A stretch of 64,000 bases of DNA from CAWCUZ01 sp963798795 (GTDB lineage Bacteria; Acidobacteriota; Vicinamibacteria; Vicinamibacterales; SCN-69-37): positions 1-64,000 of the forward strand of contig CAWCUZ010000002.1 of the NCBI GenBank assembly GCA_963798795.1, read 5' to 3'. A program made the position numbers and the translations under genes. Below are positions 56,619-64,000 of this stretch, one piece after another. The notes beneath the pieces were generated by a model. That model had not been told where the DNA came from. It saw only the letters and a program-made list of their open reading frames with translations, and did not search any database. How positions within the stretch are numbered: position 1 is the stretch's first letter; every line of letters starts with the position of its first letter.

Positions 56619-57755
56619 ATGACGGGAGAGGCGAAGCAGAGTTTCATCGGCCGGCACCAAGTCAACGTCAAGCTCACGGGCCCCGGATCGGCCAAGGACA
56701 CCCGCCACCACGAAATCGCCATCGATCGGCCGGACGTCACGTACCTGCCAGGCGACGCGCTCGGCCTGTACCCGCGCAACCCGCCGGAACTGGTCGATCG
56801 CGTGCTGCACGCCGTGGGAGCCACGGGTGACGAACGGGTCCCGGCCGGCACGAACGACACCATGCCGGTCCACCAGGCGCTCACCGGGATCTACAATCTG
56901 ACGACCCCGAGTCGGCGGCTGATCGAGCTGGTCGCCTCGCGGGGCGCGGCCCATCTCGTGCCGCTGCTCGATCGGGCCAATGCCGAAGGGCTGAAGCGCT
57001 TCCTGAACGGCTGGAACGAGGCGCACGACGTGCTCGACCTGCTCGAAGCCCACCCGCGGGTTCGGATCACGGCGACGGAACTCGTGGCCGCGCTGCGCAA
57101 GAACCTGCCGCGGCTCTACTCGGTCGCCTCCAGCCTGGCCGCGCACCCGGGCCAGGTGCACCTGTTGATCGTGTCGGTGCGCTACGCAATCCGGGGCCGG
57201 ACGCGCCAGGGCGTGTGTTCCACCTGGATTGCCGACCGGTGGCCGATCGGCGAGACGGCGCCGATGTACCTCCAGAACCAGCAACGGCACTTCGCGATGC
57301 CGGAGTCGGGCGACGTCCCGATGGTCATGGTGGGACCCGGCACCGGCCTGGCGCCGTTCCGGGCCTTCGTGCAGCACCGCCGCGAGGCCGGCGCAACCGG
57401 GCGCAACTGGCTGTTTTTCGGGGAACAGCATCGCGCGTCGGATTTCTTCTACGAGGAGGAGCTGACGCGCTACGCCGGCGACGGGCTGCTGCGCCTCGAC
57501 ACGGCGTTCTCGCGCGACCAGGCCGAAAAGGTGTACGTGCAGCACCGCATGCGCGAGCACGGGCGGGACATCTGGGCGTGGCTCGAGGACGGCGCCGAGT
57601 TCTTCGTGTGCGGCGACAAGGAACGGATGGCTTCCGATGTCGAGCGCGAGCTGCACGCCATCGTCGAGCGCGAAGGCGGCCGCACGCCGGACCAGGCGCG
57701 CGAGTACGTGGAGACGATGCGCACGACGCGCCGGTACAAGCGCGACGTGTACTGA
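56619..57755 (+). CDS. CysJ-C-terminal-like FAD/NADPH flavoprotein reductase, no flavodoxin domain
   Basis: The protein has 378 residues. It matches the FAD/NADPH half of sulfite reductase flavoprotein/P450 reductase: ITIDRPDVTYLPGDALGLYP-like start, FAD motif RLYSVASSLA, GVCSTWIADRW, NADPH motifs MVGPGTGLAPFRAFVQHRR, WLFFGEQHRASDFFYEEEL and FFVCGDKERMASDVE, and the aromatic end RRYKRDVY. The N-terminal FMN (flavodoxin) domain of CysJ is absent, so electrons would go to a separate partner. No sulfite reductase hemoprotein gene is in view. It stands alone between unrelated genes. Confidence 0.88.
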   Translation: MTGEAKQSFIGRHQVNVKLTGPGSAKDTRHHEIAIDRPDVTYLPGDALGLYPRNPPELVDRVLHAVGATGDERVPAGTNDTMPVHQALTGIYNLTTPSRRLIELVASRGAAHLVPLLDRANAEGLKRFLNGWNEAHDVLDLLEAHPRVRITATELVAALRKNLPRLYSVASSLAAHPGQVHLLIVSVRYAIRGRTRQGVCSTWIADRWPIGETAPMYLQNQQRHFAMPESGDVPMVMVGPGTGLAPFRAFVQHRREAGATGRNWLFFGEQHRASDFFYEEELTRYAGDGLLRLDTAFSRDQAEKVYVQHRMREHGRDIWAWLEDGAEFFVCGDKERMASDVERELHAIVEREGGRTPDQAREYVETMRTTRRYKRDVY

Positions 57756-57826
57756 CTGCGGGCGCTCGGGGTCCTGCTCTCGGCACCGGCCTCGCGGCCC
57801 TCCAGAAGGCCGAACGCTCCGTCCGG

Positions 57827-59347
57827 TCAGTCCTTCAGCGCCTCGAGAAGCGCCGCGAGCCTTGGTTGATCCCAGCCCGCGTCCACGGTCGTGCGCGGCA
57901 CGCGCGCCATTCCACCGCCCGTCAGCCAGGCCGCTCCCCGATCGCGAGCGACCGCGTCCGCCAACGACCTCGAATTCCCATCGATGGACGCGTCGGTCCG
58001 TGCCTCGCGTTCCAGGACGGCGCGGCGCCCAGCCCCGGATCGGGTCGGAAAACGCCACCCGACCAGGGCGACCAGACCGCCGACCAGCAGCAGCGCCCCC
58101 GGCACGATCACCGGCCCGGCGCCGAACGGCTGCGGCACGACGGCGAGGGCGATCAGGCCCACCAGGCCGGCGGCAGCCGTGATGAGGCCGGCCTGCAGAA
58201 AGCCGCGGCGGGCGGTCAACCGATCGGCGTCCAGCAGACCCCGCTCGACCAGCGCACGGCGCGCCGCGGCGACGAATGCGCGACGCAGCGCTGACAGTCC
58301 GCGCAACGCACCCACGAGCTCGACCTGGCCACTCCTGGCGCGCAGCCACCAGTCGTCGACCAGGACGCGTTCGTCCGGTGTGAGCGGCACATCGGGCCGC
58401 AACCCCACCGTCAGGGCACCCGGCACCGAGGACCGCGCGTCGAGGACGCCGCGCTCGACCATGTCGGCGACGGCGGCGCGCATCGCCCGGTGTGACGAAC
58501 CGCCGGCCAGCACGACCATCAGGCCGGGCGGGAGATTCATCGCGTCGGCGGCCGGCGGCTCGTCGGCATCGACGGGAACCGGAGGAAACCGGACGCGCGC
58601 CATGATCACGGCGCCGAGACCGATCGCCAGCATGAACAGCCCGGCGGCGACCCAGGCGGGCATCAGCTCGCGGGCTCGTGCGGCGTTGAACTGCCACTCC
58701 GGCTCGGCAAGGGACATCGAGTTGAGGGCGAGCGTGGCGACGATCGTAGACGGCTGGTCCGGCTGGAGCGCGCGATTGGCGGCCGTGAATCCGTCCGGCC
58801 GATCGGTGCGTTCCCAGCCCGGCCCGAGGATGGCCGGTGCCACCAGGAACACGGCAGCCGGCGGCACGGCAAAGCTCACCCGTGCGTTCTCCACGGTCCC
58901 CTCGCGCCCGGCCGGCAACGCCGGCCACGAGAACTCGGCGTGGTTGCCCGCGACGGCGAGTACGCCCATCACCCGATAGGCGACGCCAAAGGTGTGCGCC
59001 GCGACCGAAGCGGGATGCCAGGCGACGTGCAGCGACGATCCGCTCTGCACGTGAATCGTGTCCGGCCCCGACCCGTCCGGCAGGCTGCGGCCGTCGAGTG
59101 TCGCCTCGACGTCGATGATGCGATCGTGGCGCCCGGCCGGAACACGGCGCTCAACCGTTCCGGCCGACGGGCCGCCCGGCCGCACGAACACCTCGCGCAC
59201 CTGGAGCGAGCCGTCCGGGAGCAGTCTCAGATCGACGTCGTAGCGAGGGGTCGTGGGTTGGGGCGCGGCCGGGACTGCGGGCGCGGCCGCGACGAGGATC
59301 GTGACGGCGCCCGCCAGCGCGGCCGCTCGACAGGCCATCCGCGCCAT
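57827..59347 (-). CDS. DUF2207-family membrane protein
   Basis: The protein has 506 residues. The signal peptide is MACRAAALAGAVTILVAAAPA. The periplasmic N-terminal domain (YDVDLRLLPDGSLQVREVFVR, FGVAYRVMGVLAVAGNHAEFSWPAL) is followed by a membrane helix (PAWVAAGLFMLAIGLGAVIMA), a cytosolic domain with a winged-helix-like part (MRAAVADMVERGVLDARS), and two more helices near AGLVGLIALAVVPQPFG. This is the usual DUF2207 (YciQ-like) architecture. The function is unknown. It converges with the reductase gene. Confidence 0.82.
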   Translation of the reverse strand: MARMACRAAALAGAVTILVAAAPAVPAAPQPTTPRYDVDLRLLPDGSLQVREVFVRPGGPSAGTVERRVPAGRHDRIIDVEATLDGRSLPDGSGPDTIHVQSGSSLHVAWHPASVAAHTFGVAYRVMGVLAVAGNHAEFSWPALPAGREGTVENARVSFAVPPAAVFLVAPAILGPGWERTDRPDGFTAANRALQPDQPSTIVATLALNSMSLAEPEWQFNAARARELMPAWVAAGLFMLAIGLGAVIMARVRFPPVPVDADEPPAADAMNLPPGLMVVLAGGSSHRAMRAAVADMVERGVLDARSSVPGALTVGLRPDVPLTPDERVLVDDWWLRARSGQVELVGALRGLSALRRAFVAAARRALVERGLLDADRLTARRGFLQAGLITAAAGLVGLIALAVVPQPFGAGPVIVPGALLLVGGLVALVGWRFPTRSGAGRRAVLEREARTDASIDGNSRSLADAVARDRGAAWLTGGGMARVPRTTVDAGWDQPRLAALLEALKD

Positions 59348-59406
59348 CGGGAAATCGTCTCAGGTTACAGCGATTCCCGTCCGTTGGCGAGCAGGCAGGC
59401 CCCCTC

Positions 59407-60477
59407 TCAGCGGTCCCGCTGCTTCTCGAGGGCCTTTTGCGCGCGCGTCACGACCCTGGCCTGGCGGCGCTGCTCGATCTGGGCGCGCTCATCCTGCCGG
59501 CGCGCCAGGTCGTCGCGTTCGCCCCGCAGTTTGAGATAGCTTTCGTAGCGGCCGGCGTCGAGCCGGCCCCCGGCCACGGCCGCCTTGACGGCACAGCCCG
59601 GCTCCTGGTCGTGCCGGCAGTCGCGAAAGCGGCACGCTGCGGCGAGCGCGGTGATTTCCGGAAACGTCTCGTCCGAGGTCCCGTCGGCATCCCACAGCGA
59701 CAGCTCGCGGACGCCCGGCGTGTCGATGAGCAGGCCGCCGCCGGGGAGCGGCACGAGTTGCCGGTGCACGCTCGTGTGGCGGCCGCGGCGGTCCCAGTCG
59801 CGTACATCGCCCGTCTCGAGCAGCGCCTCGCCCGCCAGCCGGTTGATGATCGACGACTTCCCTGCGCCGGACGGCCCAAGCAGCGCGGCGGTCTCGGCCG
59901 CGTGGATGGTCTCGCGCAACGCCTCCATCCCGCGACCGTCGCGCGCGCTGACGGCCAGCACGGGCACGCCCGTTGCCAGCGCCTCCACCTGTTCGACGAG
60001 CGCCGAGGCCTCCACGAGGTCAGCCTTGTTGAGGACAATCGCCGGACGCGCGCCGCTCTGTCGCACGAGCAGCAGATAGCGTTCGAGGCTGCGCGGCTTG
60101 ACGCCAGCGTCGAGTCCGATCACGAGCAGGACGACGTCGATGTTGGCGGCCACCACCTGCTCGCGCGTCTCACGCCCGGCCTGCTTGCGGGAGAACTGCG
60201 TCCGCCGGGGCAGGATGGCGCGGAGCCGCGCCCGGTCGCCGGACACCGGGCGCTCGACGCCCACCCAGTCGCCGACCGCGGGCAACTCGTGCCGCCCGCT
60301 CGCGCGAAACTTCAGGCGCCCCGACGCCTCCGCCAGCCACTCCCCCTCGGCCGTCAGCACTCGGTAGACGTGGTTGTGCTCGAGGGCCACCCGGCCCGGC
60401 ACCAGGCCGCGGTCCGGCAGGGCAGCGAACGCCTTGGCGAACGACTCGTTCCAGCCCAGGGCGGCCAGGTCAGCCAT
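59407..60477 (-). CDS. rsgA: Ribosome small-subunit-dependent GTPase A
   Basis: RsgA is a late 30S assembly factor. The protein has 356 residues and the circularly permuted GTPase order: OB fold (VGVERPVSGDRARLRAILPR), G4 NKAD (ARPAIVLNKADLVEAS), G1 GPSGAGKSSIINR, G3 DTPGV (LIDTPGVREL), then the zinc-binding C-terminal domain (CRFRDCRHDQEPGC). A charged tail (RRQARVVTRAQKALEKQRDR) is typical. It is divergent from the MacA-like gene with 240 bases between. Confidence 0.95.
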   Translation of the reverse strand: MADLAALGWNESFAKAFAALPDRGLVPGRVALEHNHVYRVLTAEGEWLAEASGRLKFRASGRHELPAVGDWVGVERPVSGDRARLRAILPRRTQFSRKQAGRETREQVVAANIDVVLLVIGLDAGVKPRSLERYLLLVRQSGARPAIVLNKADLVEASALVEQVEALATGVPVLAVSARDGRGMEALRETIHAAETAALLGPSGAGKSSIINRLAGEALLETGDVRDWDRRGRHTSVHRQLVPLPGGGLLIDTPGVRELSLWDADGTSDETFPEITALAAACRFRDCRHDQEPGCAVKAAVAGGRLDAGRYESYLKLRGERDDLARRQDERAQIEQRRQARVVTRAQKALEKQRDR

Positions 60478-60717
60478 GTGTTCGGACTAAACCACCTTCC
60501 ACGCATCTTCGTCCAATCATGATGGTGTTCGGCGTCGGGCACGTCGGTGGGAGAGGGCGGGCGCGGCGGATGTCTCCGGAACCGGGACGGGGACTTCCCG
60601 AAAGCGGGTCAGCCACCGGATGCCTGGACCCGCAGCGAATGAGTCAAATACAAGCCCGAGAGCAGGTTACGCGATTCCGGGCCACTTGGCATCAGGATTT
60701 GCATGGATAATTGAATC

Positions 60718-61980
60718 GTGGCTATGGACATCAAGCGCGACCCGGCCGTGCTCAAGCGGAAAAGGATCCGCCGGGCGGTGTTCGCGGGACTCGGCATCGT
60801 CGTTCTCATTGTCATCACCGTGGCGGTTTCCCGCCTGAAGCCGGCGGCGCCCAGCGTGCCGGCGAGCGTGCCATGGTATGGCACGGTCAAACGGGGTGAC
60901 TTCGTCCGCAACGTCCGCGGCGCCGGCACCCTCGTGCCCGAGGAAATCCGCTGGATTCCGGCCACGACGTCCGGGCGCGTGGATCGCATCATCCTCAGGC
61001 CGGGGGCGCACGTCACGCCCGGGACGGTCATTCTGGAGCTCAGCAATCCGGACCTCCAGCAGCAGGTGGCCAACGCCGAGCTGTCATGGAAGGCGCAACT
61101 GGCGCAGTTGGCCACAGGCAAGGCGAACCTGCAGAAAGATCGGCTCTCCCAGCAAACCAACGTGTCGGATGCGCAGTCCGATGTGAACGTGGCCACAAGT
61201 CAGCTCGAAGCGCGACAGCAGCTCGCCAAGGAGGGGCTGGTCAGCGACCTCGAGATCCGCCAGCTCCAAGCGACGCTCGACAAGGCCAAGAACCGGCTCG
61301 AGCTGGCCCGGCAGCAGCTCAAGATCGCCGAGCAGAACGAGGAGGCCACGCTGGCGCCGCAGGAGGCGCAGGTCAACCAGGCCAAGGCCCAGTTCGATCA
61401 GCTGACGCGTCAGGTCGGCGACCTCAAGGTCAAATCGAACATGACCGGCGTGCTGCAGGTGGTGCAGGTGGAGGTGGGCCAGCAGGTCGGACCGGGGGCC
61501 CCCCTGGTTCGCGTGGCGGACCCGACCGACCTCAAGGCCGAGGTGCGAATCACCGAAACGCAGACCAAGGACCTGGCCATCGGCCTGCCGGCCGAGATCG
61601 ACACACGGAACGGGATCGTCAAGGGACACGTCTCACGGATCGACCCGGCGTCGAACCAGGGCACCGTCGGCGTGGATGTCATCCTCGACGGCCCCCTGCC
61701 CCCCGGAGCCAGAATGGATCTGAGCGTCGATGGCGTGATCGAGCTCGAGAGCCTGCACGATGTGCTGTATGTGGACCGGCCGGCGTTCGGGCAGGACAAC
61801 AGCGCGGTGTCGCTCTTCAAGGTGTCGCCCGACGGCAGCGAGGCCTACCGGGTGCAGGTCAAGTTCGGCCGCGCCGCCGTGAGCGTAGTGGAAGTGCTCG
61901 AGGGCCTGCAGGAAGGCGACAAGGTCATTCTGTCGGACATGTCGCCGTACGACGCGTATGATCGGGTCCGGTTGAATTGA
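60718..61980 (+). CDS. Periplasmic adaptor (HlyD/MacA-like membrane-fusion protein)
   Basis: The protein has 420 residues (GTG 60718; ATG 60724 is equally possible). The N-terminal anchor is RAVFAGLGIVVLIVITVAV. The lipoyl halves flank a coiled-coil hairpin (ISATSGRVDRI-like start; QQVANAELSWKAQLAQLATGK; EARQQLAKEGLVSDLEIRQLQATLDKAK), then VKSNMTGVLQVVQVEVGQQVGPGAPLVRV and beta-barrel and proximal domains. It would link an inner-membrane ABC transporter to an outer-membrane channel. TTGGCA at 60686 with TAATTG at 60708 may form a promoter, which would make the mRNA almost leaderless. An ABC ATPase gene follows 67 bases downstream. Confidence 0.9.
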   Translation: MAMDIKRDPAVLKRKRIRRAVFAGLGIVVLIVITVAVSRLKPAAPSVPASVPWYGTVKRGDFVRNVRGAGTLVPEEIRWIPATTSGRVDRIILRPGAHVTPGTVILELSNPDLQQQVANAELSWKAQLAQLATGKANLQKDRLSQQTNVSDAQSDVNVATSQLEARQQLAKEGLVSDLEIRQLQATLDKAKNRLELARQQLKIAEQNEEATLAPQEAQVNQAKAQFDQLTRQVGDLKVKSNMTGVLQVVQVEVGQQVGPGAPLVRVADPTDLKAEVRITETQTKDLAIGLPAEIDTRNGIVKGHVSRIDPASNQGTVGVDVILDGPLPPGARMDLSVDGVIELESLHDVLYVDRPAFGQDNSAVSLFKVSPDGSEAYRVQVKFGRAAVSVVEVLEGLQEGDKVILSDMSPYDAYDRVRLN

Positions 61981-62047
61981 GTGCCGCGCCGGCCTGGAGC
62001 CGGCGCGATTCGGCGGTCGCCGCCGCCGCAGGACAAAGGAGACGCAG

Positions 62048-62797
62048 GTGGAAACGACAACCCCGGGGCAGCCGCTCATCCAGCTCGATGGCGTGACGAA
62101 GATCTTCTACACCGACGAAGTCGAGACGCATGCGCTTGCGGGAATCCACCTGGAGATCCAGCGGGGCGAGTACATTTCGATTGCCGGCCCGTCGGGCTGC
62201 GGCAAGTCGACGCTCTTGTCGATCCTGGGACTGCTCGACACGCCGACCGAAGGCAGCTACGTGCTGAACAACCGGTCGGTCGCCGACCTGCCCCTCTCCG
62301 AGCGCGCCCGCGTGCGCAACCGCGAGATCGGGTTCATCTTCCAGAGCTTCAACCTGATCGGCGACCTCACCGTCTACGAGAACGTGGAGCTGCCGCTCAC
62401 CTACCGCGGCATGAAGTCGGCCGAGCGCAAGGAACGCGTCATGGCCGCGCTCGAGAAGGTGGGCATGTCGCACCGCGCCAAGCACCTCCCGAGCCAGCTG
62501 TCGGGCGGTCAGCAGCAGCGCGTCGCCGTGGCGCGGGCCGTCGGCGGATCGCCGTCCATCCTGCTGGCCGACGAGCCCACCGGCAACCTCGATTCGAAGA
62601 ACGGCGAGGCCGTGATGACCCTGCTGCAGGAGCTGCATGGAGAAGGCGCGACCATCTGCATGGTCACGCACGATCCGCGCTACGCGAAGCACGCCGAGCG
62701 CTCGATCCACCTGTTCGACGGCCGGGTCGTCGAAGAGGATGCGGCGCGCAGCGGCCAGAAGGATCTCGAGGAGAGCGGATTCCACCTCGGGAACTGA
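62048..62797 (+). CDS. ABC transporter ATP-binding protein (MacB/LolD-like)
   Basis: The protein has 249 residues. Walker A is GPSGCGKST, the Q-loop lies in IGFIFQSFNLIGDLTVYENV, the signature is LSGGQQQRVAVARAV, Walker B is ILLADEPTGNLD, and the H-loop is VTHDPRYA. The DEPTGNLDSKNGEAVM stretch is typical of the MacB/LolD subgroup. It has no fused permease, unlike MacB. It forms a tripartite-type unit with the adaptor upstream; the FtsX-like permease gene is not in the window. Confidence 0.94.
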   Translation: METTTPGQPLIQLDGVTKIFYTDEVETHALAGIHLEIQRGEYISIAGPSGCGKSTLLSILGLLDTPTEGSYVLNNRSVADLPLSERARVRNREIGFIFQSFNLIGDLTVYENVELPLTYRGMKSAERKERVMAALEKVGMSHRAKHLPSQLSGGQQQRVAVARAVGGSPSILLADEPTGNLDSKNGEAVMTLLQELHGEGATICMVTHDPRYAKHAERSIHLFDGRVVEEDAARSGQKDLEESGFHLGN

Positions 62798-63024
62798 CGA
62801 GGGCGGCGCGCCGCCTGTCGCGCCGGCTCCTGACAACCGACCGGTCGCCAGCCGGAGTTTCTTGAGAGCCGAAGGACGCGAAGCCCTTCGGAACGCTATC
62901 CGTCCATTCCGATGCCGCCCGGAGCGGGCGCGTTCACACAGGACTGACGTCATGACCACGATCGACTCCGGTACTCGACTCCGCCCCCGCCCGAGGGCCG
63001 GCGACCGCCGCCGGTCGCCTCACC

Positions 63025-63618
63025 GTGCTGGTCGTCGACGACCAGCGCGAGGTCATCGACGCCGCGCGTCTGCTGCTGCAGGCGCACGGAATTTCCACCG
63101 TCGGCGCCAGATCGCCGGCCGAGGCGCTGCATGCGGTGTCGCGACACCCGGTGGACTGCGCCCTGATCGATCTGAATTTCGAACACGGCAGGACCGACGG
63201 CCGGCAGGGGCTCGACCTCGTAGCCGACCTGGCCCGCCAGCAGCCCTCGTTGCCGCTCATCGCCATGACGGCGTGGGGCTCCGACGATCTGGCGAGCCAG
63301 GCCGCGCGTCGCGGCGTGCGGGACTTCGTCGAAAAACCGTGGGAGAACGCAACGCTGCTGCAGACCGTGCGCGCGCACGCGGCGCTCGGCGCAGCGCTCA
63401 GAAAAGTCACGGCGCTCGAGGAACAGCTGCAGCGGGCCCGGACGAACGGCGCCAGTGCGGCCTTCACCGAGATGCGGCTGCTCGAAGTCGAGGGCCTGCT
63501 GGTGCGCCAGGCCATGGAGCGGTTTCGCGGCAACATCAGCCGCGCGGCGCGCGCGCTGGGACTGAGCCGGTCGGCGCTCTACCGGCGGCTCGAGCGGCAC
63601 AAGATTGCGCTGAACTGA
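63025..63618 (+). CDS. Response regulator with Fis-type helix-turn-helix (RegA/NtrC-like, no AAA+ domain)
   Basis: The receiver starts VLVVDDQREVIDAARLLL, with the phosphoacceptor D in CALIDLNFEHG, T in IAMTAWG and K in FVEKPWENATLL. A short coiled linker (LRKVTALEEQLQRA) leads to a Fis-like DNA-binding helix pair, FRGNISRAARALGLSRSALYRRLERH. The 197 residues from GTG 63025 are probably short of the true start: ATG 62952 begins a plausible 24-residue lead-in (MTTIDS then VLDSAPARGPATAAGRLT) if one extra G near 62971 is removed. No partner kinase lies next to it. It may regulate the ABC genes upstream. Confidence 0.9.
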   Translation: MLVVDDQREVIDAARLLLQAHGISTVGARSPAEALHAVSRHPVDCALIDLNFEHGRTDGRQGLDLVADLARQQPSLPLIAMTAWGSDDLASQAARRGVRDFVEKPWENATLLQTVRAHAALGAALRKVTALEEQLQRARTNGASAAFTEMRLLEVEGLLVRQAMERFRGNISRAARALGLSRSALYRRLERHKIALN

Positions 63619-63626
63619 CAAAAAGC

Positions 63627-63688
63627 GGGGGCAGGCCCCAGGCCTGACCCCCGGTTCGGCGACGGGTCAGACCTGGGGTCCGACCCCG
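63627..63688. repeat. GGTCAGACC/GGCAGGCC-type hairpin pair between convergent genes
   Basis: Two adjacent hairpins are visible. At 63627-63652, GGGGGCAGGCC faces GGCCTGACCCCC with one bulged base. At 63664-63686, GGGTCAGACC faces GGTCCGACCC with one mismatch. The second overlaps the 3' end of deoC. Sequence and position resemble the inverted repeat at 11832-11914, so both are probably members of one repeat family acting as terminators. Confidence 0.7.
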
Positions 63689-64000
63689 TTCGTGTCCGCC
63701 GCTTCGCCGACGATCTTCACGCTCGCGCTCGCGCCCACGCGCGTTGCGCCCGCGGCCACCATCGCCTTGAGGCTGTCGAGATCGCGGACGCCGCCGGCGG
63801 CTTTCACGCCCATCTCCCTGCCGACGACGCGCCGCATCAGCGCCACGTCGGCCACGGTGGCGCCGCCCGGCCCGAACCCGGTCGAGGTCTTCACGAAATC
63901 CGCGCCCGCGGCCTTGGCCAGCGTGCAGGCCGTCACTTTCTCTTCGTCGCTCAGGTACGCCGCCTCGATGATCACTTTCGTGATGACGCGCGCGGCACGG
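63667..64000 (-). CDS. deoC: Deoxyribose-phosphate aldolase, C-terminal part (runs off the window)
   Basis: The enzyme splits deoxyribose 5-phosphate into glyceraldehyde 3-phosphate and acetaldehyde. About 111 C-terminal residues are present: VIIEAAYLSDEEKVTACTLAK, GADFVKTSTGFGPGGATVADV (the Schiff-base lysine is the K of FVKTSTGF) and VKAAGGVRDLDSLKAMVAAGATRVGASASV (phosphate-binding GASA). The last seven codons (NGVGPQV, stop 63667) are made of the GGTCAGACC-type repeat, so the repeat has moved into the end of the gene and extended or replaced the native C-terminus. Confidence 0.93.
   Translation of the reverse strand, partial: RAARVITKVIIEAAYLSDEEKVTACTLAKAAGADFVKTSTGFGPGGATVADVALMRRVVGREMGVKAAGGVRDLDSLKAMVAAGATRVGASASVKIVGEAADTNGVGPQV

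Overview
The window is G+C-rich throughout. It looks like one long stretch of an Acidobacteriota-type chromosome (Vicinamibacteria-like, inferred from gene types: a winged-helix/TPR regulator, a UspE-like protein, a large exopolysaccharide locus and GGTCAGACC-type hairpin repeats) carrying a foreign piece at the left end. Bases 1 to about 3560 hold a str-operon segment (fusA, rpsG and rpsL on the minus strand, an inserted duplicated membrane-protein gene, and the start of an HAD-like gene) that resembles Actinomycetota such as Thermoleophilia. This part is full of one-base indels, and it stops inside the HAD-like gene about 60 bases before an intact recA. The likeliest explanation is a chimeric assembly join. 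Sporadic one-base indels also occur further right, so many long genes are reported here as one locus with a frameshift.

Layout after the join: recA; a winged-helix/TPR transcriptional regulator (-); an envelope protein with an in-frame amber codon (-); an FMN-dependent alpha-hydroxy-acid oxidase (+); a VanZ-like protein (-); tRNA-Phe(GAA); thioredoxin 2 and a tandem universal stress protein (+); a 31-bp perfect inverted repeat; a decayed P-type ATPase joined to the C-terminal half of a Ca2+/cation exchanger (-); a zinc alcohol dehydrogenase (-); an ATP-grasp enzyme (+); an RsbT-like ATPase, RsbU_N-PAS histidine kinase and NarL-type regulator (+); and a very large secreted multidomain protein (+).

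From 54364 down to 23388 on the minus strand lies an almost gapless run of 24 genes (about 31 kb), many joined by 4-base ATGA/GTGA overlaps. It is a Wzx/Wzy-type exopolysaccharide operon. In transcription order it holds: an UpxY/NusG-like antiterminator, an outer-membrane barrel, Wza, a Wzc-like chain-length protein, a tyrosine kinase, a priming phosphoglycosyltransferase, a methyltransferase, an O-antigen-ligase/polymerase, a glycosyltransferase, a degenerate AMP-ligase, a CelD-type acyltransferase, a flippase, asparagine-synthase-like amidotransferase 2, a glycosyltransferase, a heparinase II/III lyase, amidotransferase 1, a CE4 deacetylase, an ATP-grasp ligase, a glycosyltransferase fused to a low-molecular-weight tyrosine phosphatase, a deacetylase-like protein, an AlgD-type GDP-mannose dehydrogenase, two glycosyltransferases and a methyltransferase. 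AlgD plus two amidotransferases plus a uronate-type lyase suggests a uronic-acid polymer carrying amide or amino-acid decorations. This is an inference and the most interesting hypothesis in the window.

Right end: a GT-C-like membrane protein divergent from the operon (+), a CysJ-C-terminal-like flavin reductase (+), a DUF2207 membrane protein (-), rsgA (-), a MacA-like adaptor and a MacB/LolD-like ATPase (+), a RegA/NtrC-like response regulator (+), a second GGTCAGACC hairpin cluster, and the C-terminal part of deoC (-) running off the edge.
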